This document shows positions 55,421-58,458 of a DNA stretch of 58,458 bases, one piece after another; position 1 is the first letter of the stretch, and each line of letters starts with the position of its first letter. A program made the translations under genes and the position numbers. Source of the stretch: Methanoregulaceae archaeon UXB-2016 (GTDB lineage Archaea; Halobacteriota; Methanomicrobia; Methanomicrobiales; Methanospirillaceae); the NCBI GenBank assembly GCA_004332335.1, contig SISS01000034.1:1-58458 (forward strand), written 5' to 3'. The notes beneath the pieces are model-generated. The model saw only the letters and a program-made list of their open reading frames with translations. It was not told the DNA's origin and searched no databases.

Positions 55421-55456
55421 GGTATAGCGCTGTCGTTTCGCTCCAAGGTATACTAT
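55421..55456. promoter_or_regulatory. Divergent promoters between the nitrilase-like and DUF4435 genes
   Basis: GGTATACTATC at 55447-55457 is a TATA box about 27-34 nt before ATG 55481, fitting a leaderless plus-strand transcript. GGTATAGCGC at 55421-55430 read leftward (GCGCTATACC) is a TATA box about 35 nt before ATG 55387. These spacings support the chosen starts over longer overlapping ones. Confidence 0.5.
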
Positions 55457-55480
55457 CACAGTCTTCAGACAGCAATTGGA

Positions 55481-56473
55481 ATGATCGAGGATCTGGTCGA
55501 ATGCCTCGAGATCGAGGAGGCCTTCACCTGGGTCGACTTCGAAAGAGACGTCGCGTTCAGGAGCAAGGCCTTCGTCCTCGTCGAGGGCGGCCTCGACCGC
55601 AGGGTATACCTGACAATCCTCGACGACGCCGATCGCTGTATAATCATTACCCATCCTAAGATGGGCCGGAAGGAGATCGAGGATGCATTCCCTCTGGACG
55701 AGGTGTATGGCCTGCGAACGCTCGGGATCATCGATCGGGATTTCGACTACGCTTTTCCCGAGCACACGTACGCCGATGGTCTGCTTGTAACGCCGACCCA
55801 CGACGTCGAGACTCTGGTCCTCTCCACGCCGGCCTTCGAGAACCTGCTCGATGACTACGTCGATCCCAGCGACCGGGCCGCGTTCGAGAGTACATGCGGA
55901 GTGCCGATCATAACGGCCATTCGTCGCACCGCCCGCCCAATCGGACTTCTCAGGCTGTATAACGCTCAGCGATTTGACCTGGAGCTGCGAGGGATGAACT
56001 TCAAGCCTGAGGGAACCGGGAGGATCCCCTACGAAGACTATGTCGGCACCAGAGACTTCGCACTCTCGCTCGACGGGCTGATCGACTGGCTCTTCTACAA
56101 TACGGATCACCCTTTTTTCAAGAAAGAGACCGATACCGAGGCCCTCAAAGCGGCCATCCTCGCGGGCGTTGCGGAGCTCGATGCCCATTATCCAGTTGAT
56201 TGGCTCGTCTGCCAGGGCCATGATCTCGTTGGGCTGATCGCGCTCGGGCTGAAAGATCACTTCGGCAGCAGGCCTGACGATCTAGAAGATATAATCAAGA
56301 AATTAGGATCCCAGATGGCCAATTCGGCGGTCCTGAAACCCGAGTACCTCCACAGATGCCCGCTCTGCGACCGCATCCGGGAATGGGAAGATGCGCACCC
56401 TCCATTCCGGGTCTTGAGGGACGCGGCACGTGCCTCGAGCACCCCGCCTCCTTCCGTCGAAGAGTCAGGGTGA
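55481..56473 (+). CDS. DUF4435 TOPRIM-like protein
   Basis: 330 residues. SKAFVLVEGGLDRRVYLTIL supplies the TOPRIM Glu (about residue 35) and LRTLGIIDRDFDYAF the DxD (about 85-90). GLLVTPTHDVETLVLS is the characteristic DUF4435 continuation. The C-terminus has a CPLCDR pair. The TOPRIM fold coordinates Mg2+ in OLD nucleases, topoisomerases and primases, and DUF4435 is often found beside AAA ATPases in defence loci. No ATPase partner is adjacent here; the divergent nitrilase-like gene is the closest candidate. The ORF can be extended to ATG 55412, but the promoter position argues for 55481. Confidence 0.75.
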   Translation: MIEDLVECLEIEEAFTWVDFERDVAFRSKAFVLVEGGLDRRVYLTILDDADRCIIITHPKMGRKEIEDAFPLDEVYGLRTLGIIDRDFDYAFPEHTYADGLLVTPTHDVETLVLSTPAFENLLDDYVDPSDRAAFESTCGVPIITAIRRTARPIGLLRLYNAQRFDLELRGMNFKPEGTGRIPYEDYVGTRDFALSLDGLIDWLFYNTDHPFFKKETDTEALKAAILAGVAELDAHYPVDWLVCQGHDLVGLIALGLKDHFGSRPDDLEDIIKKLGSQMANSAVLKPEYLHRCPLCDRIREWEDAHPPFRVLRDAARASSTPPPSVEESG

Positions 56474-56478
56474 TGCAT

Positions 56479-56490
56479 CCCCGAACGGGG
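56479..56490 (+). terminator. Short GC hairpin after the DUF4435 gene
   Basis: CCCCGAACGGGG, a 5-bp stem with a 2-nt loop, sits 6 nt past the stop. A TATA-like ACTATAT (56497-56503) about 50 nt before the next ATG follows. Confidence 0.35.
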
Positions 56491-56510
56491 AAGAGACTAT
56501 ATCGACCCCG

Positions 56511-56548
56511 GATGATGTTACAGAGAACAGCGTCCCCCCGGTGAACCC
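56511..56548 (+). repeat. Dispersed repeat, short copy E
   Basis: ATGATGTTACAGAGAACAGC then GTCCCCCCGGTGA matches only the first third of copy C (ATGGTGTTACAGAGACGG). It forms the whole leader of the proteasome-like gene. Confidence 0.4.
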
Positions 56549-57388
56549 ATGACCATCTCACTCGCTATCAAGGTCAACGATGGCATCGTCCTCGCCTCGG
56601 ACAGCGCCAGCACGATCATCACCCACGACCCGGCCACCGGGCAACAGCAGGTCTTCAACGTCTTCGACAATGCTAATAAAATCTTCAATCTCATCAGGGC
56701 TGAACCGATCGGTGCGATCACCTGGGGCGCCGGCAGCATCGGGAGCGCCTCCATCGAGACCCTGGCCAAGGACTTCCGCGAGACCCTCGTCGACCTCGGA
56801 TCTGGCCCATCCCTTACGTATACCGTGCAGGAGATTGCCGAACGGTTCAAGCGGTTCATCTACGACGAGCACTATGTCCCGGTATTTGCGTCCTGGCCGC
56901 AAAAACCGCCCCTCGGATTTCTCGTCGCTGGATATTCGATAACGGCCGGCATCCCGAATCCCCAGGCAGAGATCTGGCGGATCAGCATCGAGGATCAGGG
57001 TTCGCCCGAACCTCGCATGATCCGCGATCAGGCGTCCGTCGGAATCGATTGGTACGGGGAGATCGAACCGATCGGGCGGCTCATCAAGGGGTTCAGCGCC
57101 TTTCTCCCCGGTGTCCTGGAACGGGCCGGCTTCGACGAGGAGACTCGTCGCCGGATTATCGATGCCTGCAATGCTGAGCTCGAGGAGCCCTTCGTCATCC
57201 CGCCCATGCCCATCCAGGACGCGATCGATCTCGCCACGTTCCTCGTCGAGATGACCGAACAGTATGCTAAATTCCGGGCCGGCCCCAACACCGTCGGCGG
57301 CCCCATCGAGATCGGGACCATCACCAAGCACGAAAGCTTCCGGTGGATTCGGCGGAAACATTACTATCCATCGGAGCTCAACCGGTAA
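56549..57388 (+). CDS. Proteasome-like Ntn hydrolase
   Basis: 279 residues. The N-terminus MTISLAIKVNDGIVLASDSA matches the proteasome beta-subunit/HslV/Anbu pattern. After Met removal Thr1 would be the nucleophile, Asp17 is in exact register, and NANKIFNLI supplies the Lys (position 43, about ten later than the classical Lys33). AITWGAGSIGSASIETLAKD corresponds to the GxxxD helix region. The C-terminal about 130 residues go beyond a normal beta subunit. It is not next to proteasome genes but between a TOPRIM protein and a VapBC pair. Probably a peptidase or amidohydrolase of unknown target. Confidence 0.7.
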   Translation: MTISLAIKVNDGIVLASDSASTIITHDPATGQQQVFNVFDNANKIFNLIRAEPIGAITWGAGSIGSASIETLAKDFRETLVDLGSGPSLTYTVQEIAERFKRFIYDEHYVPVFASWPQKPPLGFLVAGYSITAGIPNPQAEIWRISIEDQGSPEPRMIRDQASVGIDWYGEIEPIGRLIKGFSAFLPGVLERAGFDEETRRRIIDACNAELEEPFVIPPMPIQDAIDLATFLVEMTEQYAKFRAGPNTVGGPIEIGTITKHESFRWIRRKHYYPSELNR

Positions 57389-57404
57389 CAACCAGGGAAG
57401 GGAC

Positions 57405-57636
57405 CATGACCGTCGAAATCAAGAAGGAATCAGTGGAGTTCACCGAGGCGCAGATGGACCCCCGGCGCGCCTCGTTCCGCCGCGACGTCAACGGCTCCAC
57501 CATCTCCGTCGCTGAACTGGATCGCATCTACTACACCCCCCGCCCCCGGTTCCGGTTCGACTGGGAGGGTGGTCTCTCGGACGAGACGATCGACGCCGTC
57601 TCCCTCCAGCACCAGGCCTCGGCGTGGCGCTGCTGA
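57405..57636 (+). CDS. Putative antitoxin paired with the PIN toxin
   Basis: 76 residues, ATG 57405 behind GGGAAGGGA. The sequence contains NGSTISVAELDRIYYTPRPR and DWEGGLSDETIDAVSLQHQA. Its stop overlaps the toxin start (TGATG at 57634-57638), the standard toxin-antitoxin arrangement. No known antitoxin DNA-binding fold is evident; the role rests on position and size. Confidence 0.6.
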
Positions 57637-58016
57637 TGTATCTAATCGATACCAACATCTTTCTCGCAGTTACCCTCAAGGAAGAGCGAAACGAGGTCTG
57701 TAAACAGTTCCTTAGCGATCACAGCGATCGGATCGCATTCTCCGATTACTCGTTCCATTCGATCGGCACCATCCTCTTCCATAAGAACCGGCCGGACCTG
57801 TTTACGAAATTCACGCAGGATATCCTCCGGTACGTCCCCGTCCTTACCCTCCCCCGCGACCAGTACGCCCACCTCGAGGCCGTCAATGCCCAGTACGGCC
57901 TCGACTTCGACGACGCCTACCAGTACCTGGTAGCGAAGCGCATGGGCCGGACCCTCGTGACCATGGACAGGCATTTCAGGCAGTGCGACGACATCCCGGT
58001 TCATTTCCTCCCCTGA
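57636..58016 (+). CDS. vapC: PIN-domain toxin (VapC-like)
   Basis: 126 residues. PIN motifs: MYLIDTNIFLAVTL with Asp5, the Glu region in the middle, YGLDFDDAYQYLVAKRMG with the Asp pair, and LVTMDRHFRQC with the last acid. Mg2+-dependent ribonuclease toxin of the VapC type. Translationally coupled to the upstream small gene. Confidence 0.85.
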   Translation: MYLIDTNIFLAVTLKEERNEVCKQFLSDHSDRIAFSDYSFHSIGTILFHKNRPDLFTKFTQDILRYVPVLTLPRDQYAHLEAVNAQYGLDFDDAYQYLVAKRMGRTLVTMDRHFRQCDDIPVHFLP

Positions 58017-58123
58017 GCTACAGGAAGGCCGTTGTCACGGCGGAAACAACGGCCGGGAGAGATCGGAGCGCCTATCTACAATCAGGCCCGATTCTCATCC
58101 ACCATCAACCCCGTGATAGAACC

Positions 58124-58192
58124 ATGACCCTCAATCCCATCGCCTTCGCCGACGAAGTCAACCGCCAGTTCCTCCGTTATCAGCTCCAGTAG
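58124..58192 (+). pseudogene. 5' stub of a helicase gene cut by an insertion
   Basis: MTLNPIAFADEVNRQFLRYQ followed by L-Q-stop. This N-terminus is typical of large Lhr/YprA-like DEAD-box helicases (NPIxFAxxVNxQFLRYQLTxF), many of them in defence or repair loci. Family-like sequence ends at codon 21, and unrelated AT-richer sequence follows, so the gene has been severed near 58186 by the element to the right. Confidence 0.65.
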
Positions 58193-58458
58193 TTCGCTAA
58201 TTTTGTAAAAGTTCAGATGGTGCTCTGATCGTTGATTTGAGGGCAGAATAGGAAGATCTATAAACTTCGCAGGCTGCCCCGTATGGTCTCACGAACCGGG
58301 GGCAGATCCTGCACTCATGAGAACTACGTTCAACCGCAAGAATGCTGTGCTCTGGCTGTTGCCGCCCTTGACCGTCACGTACGCATTCCGATTCAGGGGT
58401 CCCTACCCCCGACCACGGTCTTCCGTACGCTCGTGGGGATGGCGGCGATGCAGCAATC
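58187..58458 (+). mobile_element. Left end of an ISH3-like insertion sequence (runs off the window)
   Basis: The sequence changes abruptly at about 58187 to an AT-richer leader (TTCGCTAATTTTGTAAAAG). A transposase-like ORF follows. The right end, terminal repeats and target duplication lie outside the window, so the exact boundary is approximate. Confidence 0.55.
58283..58458 (+). CDS. Transposase N-terminus, ISH3-like, partial
   Basis: From ATG 58283 the frame reads MVSRTGGRSCTHENYVQPQE, CCALAVAALDRHVRIPIQGS, LPPTTVFRTLVGMAAMQQ and runs to the window edge. The pattern CxLAxxALxxHVxIP...SLxPxTVFRxLVxMAxxQ resembles the start of ISH3-family transposases of archaea. The DDE catalytic part is not in view, so the family assignment is tentative. 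Confidence 0.55.
   Translation, partial: MVSRTGGRSCTHENYVQPQECCALAVAALDRHVRIPIQGSLPPTTVFRTLVGMAAMQQ

Noticed and set aside
55388..56260. Upstream extension of the nitrilase-like gene
   Set aside because: It lies antisense to the TOPRIM gene, has no coding character, and a TATA box sits just before ATG 55387.

Overview
The window is GC-rich archaeal DNA, most likely from a methanogen of the order Methanomicrobiales (Methanoculleus/Methanofollis-like). Supporting signs: a short archaeal-type UMP kinase; a single-chain ADP-forming acetate-CoA ligase; a UPF0200 kinase; an AmmeMemoRadiSam-type radical SAM enzyme; tRNA-Pro and tRNA-Ala genes without encoded CCA; TATA-type promoters; T-run terminators; and a 1.8 kDa-residue-scale (1838 aa) surface protein of NosD beta-helix and PKD modules typical of this order. 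The genus is inference; no rRNA or mcr gene is present.

Layout. 1-2.6 kb: a PAS-rich histidine kinase lacking a proper N-terminus, then a cupin. 3.0-5.6 kb: a two-gene operon of a small RecA-like protein without a Walker A and a PolB2-type B-family DNA polymerase with altered catalytic motifs. 5.6-9.6 kb (minus): a frameshifted C_GCAxxG_C_C protein, a lipoprotein and a sensor kinase/response regulator pair carrying frameshifts. 10-12.7 kb: a large diiron ferritin-like protein, a DUF6125-like protein and a DUF5131 radical-SAM-like protein. 12.7-14.8 kb: feoAB, with feoB badly damaged. 14.9-22.4 kb: a diacylglycerol-kinase-like gene facing a complete polyphosphate operon (ppk1, CHAD-phosphoesterase fusion, HD protein, ppx, small membrane protein). 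22.4-31 kb: housekeeping genes, including a Mut7-C nuclease, an AmmeMemoRadiSam enzyme, a mini zinc ribbon, pyrH, tRNA-Pro, nth, the Pit phosphate transporter with its DUF47 partner, tRNA-Ala, nfo and acd. 31.1-36.6 kb: the giant surface protein. 36.6-42.7 kb: a double rubredoxin, YgiQ, RNase Z, a TIM-barrel protein, a UPF0200 kinase and an NrdG-like activase.

From 42.7 kb to the right end the window is accessory DNA. It holds a frameshifted beta-helix gene and a second copy of only its 3' end; an MntA/HepT pair whose HepT has an amber codon; dispersed repeats; an AHSA1 protein; a UvrD-type helicase-nuclease; a lower-GC PLD-helicase-DUF3427 protein; a ribbon-helix-helix gene with a GIY-YIG-like gene; a divergent pair (nitrilase-like and TOPRIM/DUF4435); a proteasome-like Ntn hydrolase; a VapBC pair; and finally a helicase gene cut after 21 codons by an ISH3-like element that runs off the window.

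Two themes tie the window together: phosphate/polyphosphate handling (pit-DUF47 and ppk-CHAD-HD-ppx within 12 kb) and DNA processing or conflict (PolB2 operon, UvrD-nuclease, PLD-helicase, toxin-antitoxin pairs, truncated helicase). About nine genes carry single-base frameshifts or nonsense codons while several genes over 2 kb are intact. Whether these are true pseudogenes or assembly errors has to be settled from reads.
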